Shown piece by piece: positions 1-8,528 of a stretch of 64,000 bases of DNA; within the stretch, counting starts at the first letter, position 1; every line of letters begins with the position of its first letter. The stretch spans positions 2,809,501-2,873,500 of the forward strand of contig NZ_CP044011.1 in assembly GCF_016864555.1 (NCBI RefSeq), read 5' to 3'. The notes beneath the pieces are model-generated. The model saw only the letters and a list, made by a program, of their open reading frames with translations, was not told where the DNA came from and ran no database searches. The DNA is from Sinorhizobium sp. BG8 (GTDB lineage: Bacteria > Pseudomonadota > Alphaproteobacteria > Rhizobiales > Rhizobiaceae). The position numbers and the translations under genes were made by a program.

Positions 1-563
1 GAAAAGGGACGGGCTCCGGCCGTTCCATCAACGGCTTCGACATGGGGAAAATGGTCAGGGCGGCCGTGGAGGAAGGCATCCTCGTCAAGGGCGGCGGCCA
101 TGCCATGGCCGCGGGCCTCACCGTCGAGCGTGCAAGACTTGGCGAACTGCGTGCCTTCTTCCAGGAGCGGGCGGAAAAGACCATCCGCGAACTCGTTGCG
201 GTCCAGACGATCAAGATCGACGGGGCGCTCAGCGCCTCCGGTGCGACGCTTGCGCTTGCCGATCAGCTGGAGCAGGCGGGTCCGTTCGGATCGGGTCACC
301 CGCAGCCTGTCTTCGCGCTTCCCTCCCACCGGCTGAAGGATGTCCGCCAGGTCGGCACGAACCACCTGCGCGTCGCCCTGGAGGGGCCGGATGGCGGGCG
401 TATCGAAGCGATGGCCTTCCGCGCTGCCGACAACGACCTCGGCGCGTTCCTGATGAAGGAGCGAGGGCAGGCGGTCCATCTGGCGGGATGCATATCGGCC
501 GATCACTGGCAGGGCACCCGCCGTGTACAGCTGCGCCTCGTCGACGCGGCAAAGGCCTTCTGA
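1..563 (+). CDS. recJ: Single-stranded-DNA exonuclease RecJ, C-terminal part (5' truncated by window)
   Basis: The frame is open from the first bases of the window and ends at TGA 561-563, so only the C-terminal part is present. The GGGHAMAAG segment encoded near positions 90-116 is the DHHA1-type substrate-binding signature of RecJ. After it comes a beta-rich OB-like tail ending in RVQLRLVDA, as in RecJ. RecJ is a 5'-3' exonuclease acting on single-stranded DNA in recombinational repair and mismatch repair. The catalytic DHH domain lies outside the window. The tRNA-Glu gene follows on the opposite strand. Family assignment is by recognition of the motif and tail. Confidence 0.85.
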   Translation, partial: KGTGSGRSINGFDMGKMVRAAVEEGILVKGGGHAMAAGLTVERARLGELRAFFQERAEKTIRELVAVQTIKIDGALSASGATLALADQLEQAGPFGSGHPQPVFALPSHRLKDVRQVGTNHLRVALEGPDGGRIEAMAFRAADNDLGAFLMKERGQAVHLAGCISADHWQGTRRVQLRLVDAAKAF

Positions 564-658
564 GCGAAGAGCAGCATGGACCGGTTCGCCTTGTCCGCAC
601 ACGAGCCGTGCCACTCGATTGTCTCGTCGTAGGAAGTAAAACGGCGATTGGCAGGAAG

Positions 659-733
659 TGGTACGCCCAACGGGAATCGAACCCGTGTTGCCGCCGTGAG
701 AGGGCGGCGTCCTGACCGCTAGACGATGGGCGC
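659..733 (-). tRNA. tRNA-Glu (anticodon CTC)
   Basis: Read on the minus strand this is a 75-nt cloverleaf with an encoded CCA end (complement of 659-661). The acceptor arm GCGCCCA pairs with TGGGCGT (one G-U pair). The anticodon loop CTCTCAC sits between CCGCC and GGCGG, giving anticodon CTC for GAG codons. The T-arm carries GGTTCGATTCC. It shares the acceptor sequence with the two tRNA-Glu(TTC) genes near 8 kb. Confidence 0.95.
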
Positions 734-1041
734 TTTCACGAGAAGGCAATATAGGCGCGCGCGGGCAAACCTACAAGGCAGGGCGCGGACCTGGGATGGC
801 CCGCTTCAGATCCGCAAAGGACACAGAGCAACTGGGAGCTGACTTGCATCGACAGGGCGATCACACATTGCCTATCGTGCTCGTTCGACCGCCGGCGGTG
901 TCCAGGTGCCTTCCAGGATCTCGACCGCGAACATCTTGCCAAGCTGAACGAAGCTGTCGATCAGCGACCCCCGTTTGAAGATCTTGCAGATTTTATTGAA
1001 GCTGAGAGATTAACTCATCGGAACCCCGCCAGGAGGACTGC
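734..1041. other. Intergenic stretch with a possible gene remnant on the minus strand (872-985)
   Basis: Apart from the tRNA promoter, no complete gene is seen. On the minus strand, a frame from about 985 down to a TAG stop at 872-874 has strongly GC-biased third positions. It encodes a plausible C-terminus that includes SLIDSFVQLGKMFAVEILEG. It has no start codon because an in-frame stop lies just upstream. It looks like the 3' end of a lost gene, interrupted where the hydrolase block begins. I cannot name the family. A plus-strand frame over the same bases is also protein-like, so the remnant call is weak. Confidence 0.25.
749..777 (-). promoter_or_regulatory. Sigma70 promoter of tRNA-Glu(CTC)
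   Basis: On the minus strand a -35 box CTTGTA (772-777) and a -10 box CTATAT (749-754) are separated by exactly 17 bp. They lie just upstream of the tRNA 5' end at 733. This fits the rhizobial housekeeping consensus CTTGAC-N17-CTATAT closely. Confidence 0.75.
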
Positions 1042-2271
1042 ATGATGAGAAACCCCTTCCTGCATCCCAACCGCGTATTCAGCTCTGGATTTTATGGGGA
1101 TGCTGACCTCGACTTTGAGGTGCGCACAACGCTTGGAAAAGTAGCATCAGGTGCCGCTGATACAGGAGAGGTTTTGTCGGCAATCGCCGAGATCGACGAA
1201 GGGGATCCCCAGGCGTGGTTCGACCGGTGGATGGCGCTCGGCGAGCGGGTTCAGAAGATCGCGGACGAAAGTGCCGCGCGTGGTCATCTTCTTAGTGCGG
1301 CCGGTTCGTATCTCCGCGCATCGACCTATTTCGGCGTCGCTCTTGGCGGCATTGATCGGCTGAAGAGCGATGAGCTGCTGGTGCCGACGTTCCGACTGCA
1401 TCGCGAGGCTTGGGACAACTTCGTCGATGGAACATCGATCAAGACCGAGCGGGTGGACATTCCCTATGAGGGCATGACCATGCCGGGGTATCTCTTCAAG
1501 CCCACGGGCACCGACGCAAAACGCTGCCTGATCCTCGTGAATGGTAGCGACGGCACGTTGAGCGGCCTTTGGGGTTGCGCCAAGGCCGCTTTGGAACGGG
1601 GCTATACTGTCCTGATGTTTGACGGACCAGGCCAACAGTCGCTCCTGTTCGAAAGAGACGTGCCATTCCGGTTCGATTGGGAAGCCGTCATTACCCCCGT
1701 CGTGGACTTCCTGCTTGAGCGCGCGGACGTAGGATCGAATCCTCTTGCAATCTATGGCGTCAGCCAAGCCGGTTACTGGGTGCCGCGTGCCTTGGCGTTC
1801 GAACATCGGATTGCTGCAGCGGTGGCGGATCCGGGCGTGGTCGACGTGTCAACGTCCTGGGTCGAGCATCTTCCGTCGGAACTGAAGAAGCTCCTCAACG
1901 AGGGCAATGAGCGACGGTTCGATATTGAGATGTCCCTGGGGATGAAGCTTTCAGGCGACACGTCCAGGATGTGGAAGTTTCGCGCGAGGCCTTATCGGCA
2001 AGACAGTTATTTCAAAACAATCCGGGAAGTACTGAAATACAATCTGACAGACGTGGCCGGTCGGATCCGGACGCCGATGTTCATCACCGACCCGGAGGAC
2101 GAGCAGTTCTGGCCGGGCCAAGCCAAGCGGCTGGCCGACATGCTTCCGGGCGAGAAGATGCTCTCGGCGTTTACAGCGGCAGAGGGCGCCAATTTTCACT
2201 GCCAGCCGCTGGCGCGTACGCTTACGGAACAGCGCATGTTCGATTGGCTGGATGACGTTTTGAAGCGTTGA
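1042..2271 (+). CDS. Alpha/beta hydrolase, FrsA/pseudooxynicotine-hydrolase-like
   Basis: This is a 409-residue cytoplasmic alpha/beta-hydrolase. A helical N-terminal half (about residues 1-130) precedes the hydrolase core (about 150-409). The nucleophile elbow G-V-S-Q-A-G places the catalytic serine at residue 241. The acid is probably Asp350 in ITDPEDEQF and the histidine His386 in NFHCQ. The layout matches the FrsA/DUF1100 and 2,6-dihydroxypseudooxynicotine hydrolase group, whose members are esterases or C-C hydrolases. The substrate here is unknown. A clear AGGAGG ribosome-binding site (1031-1036) precedes two ATGs (1042, 1045) and either could be the start. The cupin gene follows 62 bp downstream on the same strand and may be cotranscribed. 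Confidence 0.75.
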   Translation: MMRNPFLHPNRVFSSGFYGDADLDFEVRTTLGKVASGAADTGEVLSAIAEIDEGDPQAWFDRWMALGERVQKIADESAARGHLLSAAGSYLRASTYFGVALGGIDRLKSDELLVPTFRLHREAWDNFVDGTSIKTERVDIPYEGMTMPGYLFKPTGTDAKRCLILVNGSDGTLSGLWGCAKAALERGYTVLMFDGPGQQSLLFERDVPFRFDWEAVITPVVDFLLERADVGSNPLAIYGVSQAGYWVPRALAFEHRIAAAVADPGVVDVSTSWVEHLPSELKKLLNEGNERRFDIEMSLGMKLSGDTSRMWKFRARPYRQDSYFKTIREVLKYNLTDVAGRIRTPMFITDPEDEQFWPGQAKRLADMLPGEKMLSAFTAAEGANFHCQPLARTLTEQRMFDWLDDVLKR

Positions 2272-2333
2272 ACCTTTGACATGTCGAGCCTCGCATAGGA
2301 GGCGCATCACTCACAACACCAAGGGCGACGCCT

Positions 2334-2813
2334 ATGACCATCCAATTCCAGCGTTCGGATGCATCTGAACCAGGCATTGTCATCCCCGCGATCGGACTTG
2401 TACTTCATGTTCGATTTCCTCCTTCGGCGAGCGACGGAGCGTTCTCGATTATCGAGACGATCAATAGTCCGGGCTCCGGACCACCTCGGCATCGCCACCG
2501 CGAGGCCGAAATCTTCAGGGTGCTGGAGGGGCGTTACCTGTACGAGGTCGACGGACGCCGGTTCATTGCCGAAGTCGGGGATGTTGTGAGCATTCCCGGC
2601 GGGGCCGAGCATGGTTTTGTAAACATCAGTGACAAGCCGGCACGGCAATACATTCTCATCACGCCGGCATTGGATGCCGCCGCATTTTTCACCGAGCTCG
2701 GGTCTGTCATGGCGACCGGTATTCCCGATAGGGCCGTTCTAAACCGCTTTGGCGCCAAATGGGAGATGGAGTTCCTTGGTCCGCCGCTGAAGCCGACCGA
2801 CATGCCGACTTAG
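2334..2813 (+). CDS. Single-domain cupin protein
   Basis: A 159-residue protein with one cupin barrel. Motif 1 is visible as PRHRHREAEIFRVLEG (His, His, Glu metal-ligand pattern) and motif 2 as GDVVSIPGGAEHGF with the second histidine. Such small cupins bind a divalent metal and act as dioxygenases, isomerases or sugar/quercetin-binding proteins, so no reaction can be assigned. The ATG at 2334 is preceded by AAGGGCG, an acceptable ribosome-binding site. It lies in the same direction as the alpha/beta hydrolase and converges with the acetyltransferase gene downstream. Confidence 0.75.
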   Translation: MTIQFQRSDASEPGIVIPAIGLVLHVRFPPSASDGAFSIIETINSPGSGPPRHRHREAEIFRVLEGRYLYEVDGRRFIAEVGDVVSIPGGAEHGFVNISDKPARQYILITPALDAAAFFTELGSVMATGIPDRAVLNRFGAKWEMEFLGPPLKPTDMPT

Positions 2814-2976
2814 GATTGATCCAGCATCCTTCCGGTCACACGGCCCAAGAAACCATGCAGCACCCTCTCGGTTCAATTGGATGCTTAGTCGCCCGCCTTT
2901 GGCGCTCCGAGCTTTCCTTGCTAGCTTTCCAATATGAGGCCCGGAGCGGACGTTCGGAACTCAGGTTTGCCTTTGT

Positions 2977-3609
2977 TCAGGCCGCTCGGAGGGCTGGGAG
3001 GTCGCCATCGCTCAAGGCGGCCATGTTGCGTTCGATTTTTTCTATCGGCCAGTCCCACCAGGCAATACCGAGAAGCTCCGTGATAACCTCTTCGGGATAG
3101 CGCATCCGGATGACTGTTGCCGGGTTTCCTCCAACCAAGGCATAGGGCGGAACGTTGCGAGCAACCACCGAAGCGGCGGCAACAATTGCGCCTGCGCCGA
3201 TGTGCACTCCGGGCATGATAGCTGCGTCATGACCGATCCATACATCGTGGCCAACAACAGTATCCCTTGTTGGCAAATCCTTGTAGCCGAAGGTCTCTGG
3301 CTTGAAGATACGGAATGGATAGGTACTGAAACCGGTCATTGGATGGTTGGCCGAACTGGTTATGAAGTAGCTTCCCTGTGCGATCTGCACAAACTTGCCG
3401 ATAACCAGCCGTTCGCGAACGCCATGGCCGAGATAGGGAGCCAATATCTGGGCCGTATCTTCAGGCTTTCCGGAATGGGTGTAATAGCTATATTCGCCGA
3501 CCTCGATGCGCGGATGATCGATGACGTTCTTCAGATAGACCGTATCGCGATAGACGGTGCCATCGGGCAAGGTGATGGGATGAATGGCCTCGGCATCGAG
3601 AAGCGGCAT
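2977..3609 (-). CDS. CatB/Vat-type hexapeptide O-acetyltransferase
   Basis: A 210-residue acetyl-CoA-dependent acetyltransferase of the xenobiotic acetyltransferase (CatB/VatD) family. The left-handed beta-helix is visible as hexapeptide repeats around VGHDVWIGHDAAIMPGV and IGAGAIVAAASVV. The conserved SYYTHSGK, SANHPMTGF and WWDWP segments typical of CatB-like enzymes are present, including the catalytic His of the NHPM segment. Family members acetylate chloramphenicol, streptogramins or unknown hydroxyl compounds, and chromosomal copies in soil bacteria often have no proven role. A good AAGGGA site 7-8 bp upstream supports the ATG at 3609. It is a monocistronic, minus-strand gene. Confidence 0.8.
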   Translation of the reverse strand: MPLLDAEAIHPITLPDGTVYRDTVYLKNVIDHPRIEVGEYSYYTHSGKPEDTAQILAPYLGHGVRERLVIGKFVQIAQGSYFITSSANHPMTGFSTYPFRIFKPETFGYKDLPTRDTVVGHDVWIGHDAAIMPGVHIGAGAIVAAASVVARNVPPYALVGGNPATVIRMRYPEEVITELLGIAWWDWPIEKIERNMAALSDGDLPALRAA

Positions 3610-4232
3610 GGAAATCCCTTAAATGAAGGCGACAGCATAGACTTATGTCGGGCAGGCTAGCGTCGTAGCGCGTTACAATCCATGGCGGTATTCGAATGCT
3701 GTCATGAAACATCTGAATGGACGCAGCGACATGGATGAGCGAACGCTGTGACCGCCGCTGGCGCAGAGCGGTCATTCGCGCCGTCCGTGCCGAACGACAG
3801 CTTTCGAGCCCACTCCGGAGAGCTGTTTGATCTGCCCGAATTTCCAGATGAGAACTGAATCTATGTCCTCAATCTTGTCGCTCTGCGCCAACAAGTCGCT
3901 GTCGACGAGAAGGCCGGAAAACTGGACTTGATAGGGGACGTTGCGCACGCTCTTGCTGGTCGTTTCCGATGGCGCGCGGGTTCGTTTATCCGCGCGCCTC
4001 GTGATACGGCAAGCTCGACCAGGGCCGACCAGCGTGGTGGGCTTGCACACCGGTTCAGGCGCAACGCGATCCATCGGATCGGACCAGGTCGAAATCGTCG
4101 CCGAGAAATCCAAGCGTGGGGCCAAGTGCGCAAACCGTTCGTAGGCACGACAAAGAAGCTGCCAGCCTGGAACTAAGCCCCTTGGCCACGCTCCTGGATA
4201 TGCGGGGATCCCGCGTCTCTTTCCCGTCCGTG
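3610..4232. other. 620-bp stretch without a convincing gene
   Basis: Several short open frames exist on both strands, none with a recognisable domain or consistent codon bias. On the minus strand the frame 3772-4125 has a somewhat protein-like end (IDSVLIWKFGQIKQLS) but no plausible start or ribosome-binding site. The stretch may hold decayed genes between two accessory genes. I see no tRNA, terminator or insertion-sequence ends. Confidence 0.3.
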
Positions 4233-7200
4233 TCAGAACCTCTTGCTGGTTTGTGCCCGCGCACCCACGGACGTTTCTCCTTCTCCTTCAAGGTTGAAGA
4301 GGAGGCCGAAGTCCAAGGTCCAGTCATCGGTCGTGTTGAGCGACAGTTCAGCGGTAAGATTGCTGAACGCCCCGGAACCGTCGAGGCCAGAAAAGCCGCC
4401 GGTTACCCCTATTTTCGGTGTCAGCGTCGAGCCGCTTTCAAGGGTGAAGGAACGGGCGATCTCGGCGCCGAGGCTGACGCGGAACTGCTCTTCGTTGAAG
4501 CCCTCGACCGTCAACGCGTCGCCCGCATTGTTGGTGACCGTGTAGTCCTCGACCTTTTCGGAGAAATAGACGGCCCTCAGCTTTGGCGTCAGGGTCGTGT
4601 CCGGGTCGAGAGCCCATTGCCCCTCGATGGAAGTATCCGTCAGCCATCGTTTTGTGTCGAACGTACCGTCCCAGGAGAGCGTATCGATATCGTTCGACGA
4701 TCCGCCGTAGAGAAGGCTGGCGTTCCAGTACACGCCCTTGCCGATTTCGAACGAGGCGTAGGGGCCGGCGAGCCAGCCGTTGCCGGTCAGTTCCGCGTCG
4801 ACGTCGACCGGATCGGTGGTTCGGTCGAAGTGGAAGGAGAGGCCGAGTAGTGCCTTGTCCGAGAGCAGATAATCCGCGCCCAGACTGAGCATCGCGAAGC
4901 TGCCCCACTTGCCCTCTTCCATGTCGTTGTCGCGATGGGCGAGGAAGGCACCGTCGAGCCACACGTTGAAGGGCAATGAGTAGCCACCGGATATGCCGTC
5001 GACCTGGTTGCGAGATGCTTCCAGCTGCGCAAGGCTGGTGGAGAAGCCGAATGTCAAGCCGCTTTCCGAGGGCGATACGCGAGTCGTAACCGGCTCGGTT
5101 GCTTCCCCCATTTGCCGCCGCTGCAAGAGGCCGGGAACCTTGATGGCCGAGGAGATCATGCTCTGGCGGGTGCTGACGAAGTCATGCACGTATCGGTCCA
5201 TGTCCTGCGCGACCTCGTCCGGATCGTAGCCGACCCGAAAGATGATGGTTCCAATATTGGATGTGCCGAGCGCGGTGGTGATTGTGTAGCTAACCCGCGC
5301 CTCACCCGAAAAGGCCGGCTTCGGAGTGAACTTGAGATACCATCCGAGTTCGCTCGCAGACGGTGCCAGCTGCGCGAAATCGCCTCGAACTATGGTCACC
5401 GTGCCGGCGACTACGTCCGGTTCGACATAAAGGATGTCGGCACTGGTGATCGTTCCGCCGGTGGACAGCAAATCGAGATCAACATTGGCGACACCTCCTG
5501 GCAAAACGTTGGAAGTCCGCACCGCGGGGACGGTCGCGGCGCGTGCCTTCACGGTGAGGGTGAAGGAGGCTGTTCCCGTGAAACCGACGCTGTCGCGGGC
5601 CTGGAGCGTGAAGCTGTAGTCCTTTGCTTCTGCATCTTCGGCCAGAGGTCCCGTCAGTTCGCCCGTGGAGATGTTGAGGACCATGCCCTTCGGTAGCTCC
5701 CCGGAGACGACACTGTAGATCAACGCGCCGGTTCCGCCCTCAGCGCTGATTTTTTGGCTGTAGGCCTCGCCCACCATCGCCTCGGTCAATGCGCCGCCCG
5801 ACGGTGTGAAGGTGAAGGTCGGCGTGCCGATGATGAGGGAATAGTTCGCCTTCGCCTGATTGCCAGCGGAATCCCTCACTGTGAGTGTCAGGAGTAGGGT
5901 TGTATTGAGTGCGGCGGGCGGGTTTCCCGTCAGCAGCTTGCCCGTCGAATAAAAGCGGAGCCAGCTCGGAAGCGGCCGGCCGTCGGCAAGGTTGAGCGTG
6001 AAGGTGTATCCCCCGTGCCGCCCGAGACCGTGAGCGGAATAATCTGGTGGTAGTTCTTGCCTGCCGCGGCGGACGGAAGCGCGCCGCCTGATGGGGTTAG
6101 AGTGAGGCTGGTCGGCGGATTAACGCTGATCGTCACTGTCACCGGAGCCGATGTGCCGCCGGCATTGGTCGCCGTATAGGTGAAGCTGTCCGCGCCGGAA
6201 TAGCCTGCCGCCGGCGTATAGGTGATTGATGTTCCTGAAGCGGTAGCCGTACCGTGGCCTGCCTGAGTGCCGATGGCCACGGATGTCGCGGCGCCGCCGA
6301 CAATGTTGAGCGTGATTGGATTGTTCGACGAATTGCCCGCGACCGTGGCGGAAACCGGAATGGCGACGGGGGGCAGTGGAGCCACGACGGTAATGTCGTA
6401 TCTCTCCGTCACCGTCAGGCCGTTGGCGTCGGTCGCTCGGAGTTCGAAACTGTAGGTTCCGGCCTTGGTCGGTGTTCCGCCAATGGCACCAGTGGAGGGG
6501 GAGAACGTCAGGCCGTCTGGGAATATGCTGGCGTCCAGCCAAGCGCCCAACTGATAACTATAGGGAGCTGTGCCGCCTGAGGCCGTGATCGTCTGGCTGT
6601 AGTCCTTGCCGACTGTTGCATTCGGCAGCGCGCCGGCTGCCGGAGACAGGACTAAGGTTGGAGCGGACACGGTGATGTTCACCGTCGCCACGGCCGTGGT
6701 GCCGTTGCCGTCCTGGACCCGGTAGACGAAGCTGTCCGAACCGGAATAGCCGGCCGCCGGAGTATAGGAGACCTGGGTACCTGAGATGGTCGGGACGCTT
6801 GCCGTGCCGTGAGACGGGCCGGAGCCGGAAGGAATGTCGATGTAGTGCGGCGCGCCGCTGCTGAAGTCCAGCGTGATCAGGTTACCGGAGGAATTCGCCG
6901 CCACTGTCGCCGATACGTCGTTGGCGGTGACTGGCGACGCCGAAGACGTGCATTGCACGGAAACCGCAAAAGGAGCGCTCGAATCATAGGCATATGAAAT
7001 GCTGAGCTGAGTGCTTGAGGAAATTGGGGACGCGCCGGCGGATATCGCCGAAGAAGAACCGGTCGAATAACTACCTTGCATGTATTCCAAGATGGTGACG
7101 CCATCGGCGGCCACGGTGAACACAGCCTCGCTCGTGGGAGACCCGCCTGTGATGGTGAACGATAGCTGGTCGGTGGCGTCGAGACTCGCGACGCTGTAAA

Positions 7201-7429
7201 ATTCCGTCTTCGTGTTGGTAACACCGTTCCATTCACTCGCGATGCTTTGACATGTGCTCGACGCGGCAAGTGCCTCCGTCGAGACGATCTGCAGCGAGAT
7301 CAGGACAAGAAGCGGCAAGAACAGCAGCCGTGCGCTCCGCGACAGCCTGATCAGGGAAGTTGTCAACGCCAGGATCGGAAAGAAAACCTGGAACGCAATA
7401 CGCGAAATACCTAATAAAGTAATATGCAT
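4233..7429 (-). pseudogene. Ig-like repeat autotransporter adhesin, interrupted by a 1-nt frameshift
   Basis: Two adjoining minus-strand frames form one gene of about 1,065 codons. The first frame (7429 to 5930) has an extended hydrophobic signal region ending near EALAAS. It is followed by cadherin-like modules (YTPAAGYSGSDSF and YTPAAGYSGADSF) and putative-Ig modules (GALPNATVGKDYSQTI and similar). The second frame continues the Ig modules from RDSAGNQ and ends in a roughly 270-residue autotransporter beta-barrel whose last residue is the Phe expected for BAM recognition. The frames join perfectly if one G is added to the five-G run (plus strand C-run 6010-6014). In the joined sequence the interrupted Ig module reads through as GGYTFTLNL...SWLRFYSTGKLL. 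Type V secretion to the surface and adhesion are inferred. The break could be a real mutation, phase variation or a base-calling error. Confidence 0.85.
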
Positions 7430-7965
7430 TATTGTTTTTGGCCCCCGCCATGCCCCAACTGCAGTAAAATCGGACGCGAATGACTTAATCTGTCCAATTC
7501 CCCCAAACGTGATTCTTATTCTTATCTTGAGGGAGGCATAGGGTGAAGGTGGATTTCAATCATGGGCTGTGGAAGCAAGAAGATTTCCGCAATTTCGCTT
7601 TCCCATTTTGAAAAGACGTTCGACTGCACATGTCCTGTTTTGAAACCGAGCCAGTCTTGCCGTCTGTTAACCGGTCGATCAGACCGTGCGCGGCCGCTCA
7701 GCGTCATTCGATAGGGGCGCGTTGACGATCCCATCGCGCGATAACAGTTCCGCAGAAACTTTCGCCGAGGTCATCAGCGCCAACGTATTGATCAGCGATG
7801 TGCTGCTCCGTCGAACCTGGCCGCATGCCATGATCGACAGTGTCGACCTGGATGGCACGAAACAACATCCAGGGAAGGGGACGTTCTGGAACGGCCGGTG
7901 AAGGGAAATGAAGCGTTCCGACCGGAGTTCCCGGCTAGATTCGCGAAACAAAAAGGGAAGAGAAG
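7430..7965. other. Upstream region of the autotransporter; no clear gene
   Basis: This 536-bp stretch has lower GC than its surroundings. It should contain the autotransporter promoter, but I see no consensus boxes. On the plus strand a good GGGAGG (7531-7536) precedes GTG 7543 and a 22-codon frame ending at 7611 (starts MKVDFNHGLW). This could be a tiny gene or the 5' end of a decayed one. A repeated ATTCTT pair lies at 7512-7523. Nothing else is supported. Confidence 0.25.
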
Positions 7966-8040
7966 TGGCACGCCCTAGGGGAGTCGAACCCCTCTTTTCA
8001 GAATGAAAATCTGACGTCCTAACCGATAGACGAAGGGCGC
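7966..8040 (-). tRNA. tRNA-Glu (anticodon TTC), copy 1
   Basis: On the minus strand this is a 75-nt tRNA with encoded CCA (complement of 7966-7968). The acceptor GCGCCCT pairs with AGGGCGT. The anticodon loop TTTTCAT is closed by TCAGA/TCTGA, giving anticodon TTC for GAA codons. The T-arm has GGTTCGACTCC. It is identical to the copy at 8206-8280. Confidence 0.96.
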
Positions 8041-8056
8041 GTGCGGTGTGGGCGTC

Positions 8057-8085
8057 TTCTAGTCGGGGGCGCTGATTTGCGCAAG
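8057..8085 (-). promoter_or_regulatory. Sigma70 promoter of tRNA-Glu(TTC) copy 1
   Basis: On the minus strand the -35 box CTTGCG (8080-8085) and the -10 box CTAGAA (8057-8062) are 17 bp apart. They sit directly upstream of the tRNA 5' end, so this copy has its own promoter. Confidence 0.65.
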
Positions 8086-8205
8086 AGGAAAAAGTGCGGA
8101 ATTCGCAATTTTTTCAACAGGGATTGGTCTGTCTAAATTGCCGCGCGCAGGAGGGCGCCCGCTGCTGCGGGTGATGCGGAATAACGAGATCAAAGGGAAG
8201 AAAAG

Positions 8206-8280
8206 TGGCACGCCCTAGGGGAGTCGAACCCCTCTTTTCAGAATGAAAATCTGACGTCCTAACCGATAGACGAAGGGCGC
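8206..8280 (-). tRNA. tRNA-Glu (anticodon TTC), copy 2
   Basis: Same 75-nt sequence as the copy at 7966-8040, with encoded CCA and the TTC anticodon in a seven-base loop. It lies 165 bp upstream of the first copy in the direction of transcription. Confidence 0.96.
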
Positions 8281-8298
8281 GTGCGCTTGCAGGGCGTC

Positions 8299-8327
8299 TT
8301 ATAGAGGGCACTTTTCGGTTTCGCAAG
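8299..8327 (-). promoter_or_regulatory. Sigma70 promoter of tRNA-Glu(TTC) copy 2
   Basis: On the minus strand the -35 box CTTGCG (8322-8327) and the -10 box CTATAA (8299-8304) are 17 bp apart, upstream of the tRNA 5' end at 8280. The layout is the same as for copy 1. Confidence 0.7.
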
Positions 8328-8528
8328 CGCGAAAGAAGCGATTTCCCGAAAAAAATGACAGTTGAGAGAACATGCCTGTGGATGAAGGGAAAATTGTTAT
8401 TTTTCAGCGGCTTACGACGAAATGCAAAAAACCGTCCTGACGCTGCGCTGCGCCAGGACGGAGAAAATGTGCGGTTCGCATGGATTGCGTTCGGTTCGCG
8501 ATAGATCGTCCGTCTCAGGCGGCGTGGT

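Larger units (their letters stand above)
7952..8285. repeat. Tandem duplication carrying the two tRNA-Glu(TTC) genes
   Basis: Positions 7952-8045 and 8192-8285 are 94-bp direct copies that differ at only one base (7962 G versus 8202 A). Each copy holds the tRNA plus about 14 bp of 3' flank and 5 bp of 5' flank. Outside these limits the sequences diverge, although both promoters keep the same box layout. Confidence 0.9.

Noticed and set aside
659-733. tRNA-Glu as integration site of a genomic island
   Set aside because: The accessory genes lie on the 5' side of the tRNA, no integrase is present and no direct repeat of the tRNA 3' end is seen nearby.
4233-7429. A two-component or split-adhesin system made of two separate proteins
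   Set aside because: The second part lacks a signal peptide and ribosome-binding site, and the junction rebuilds a complete Ig module with a single added base.
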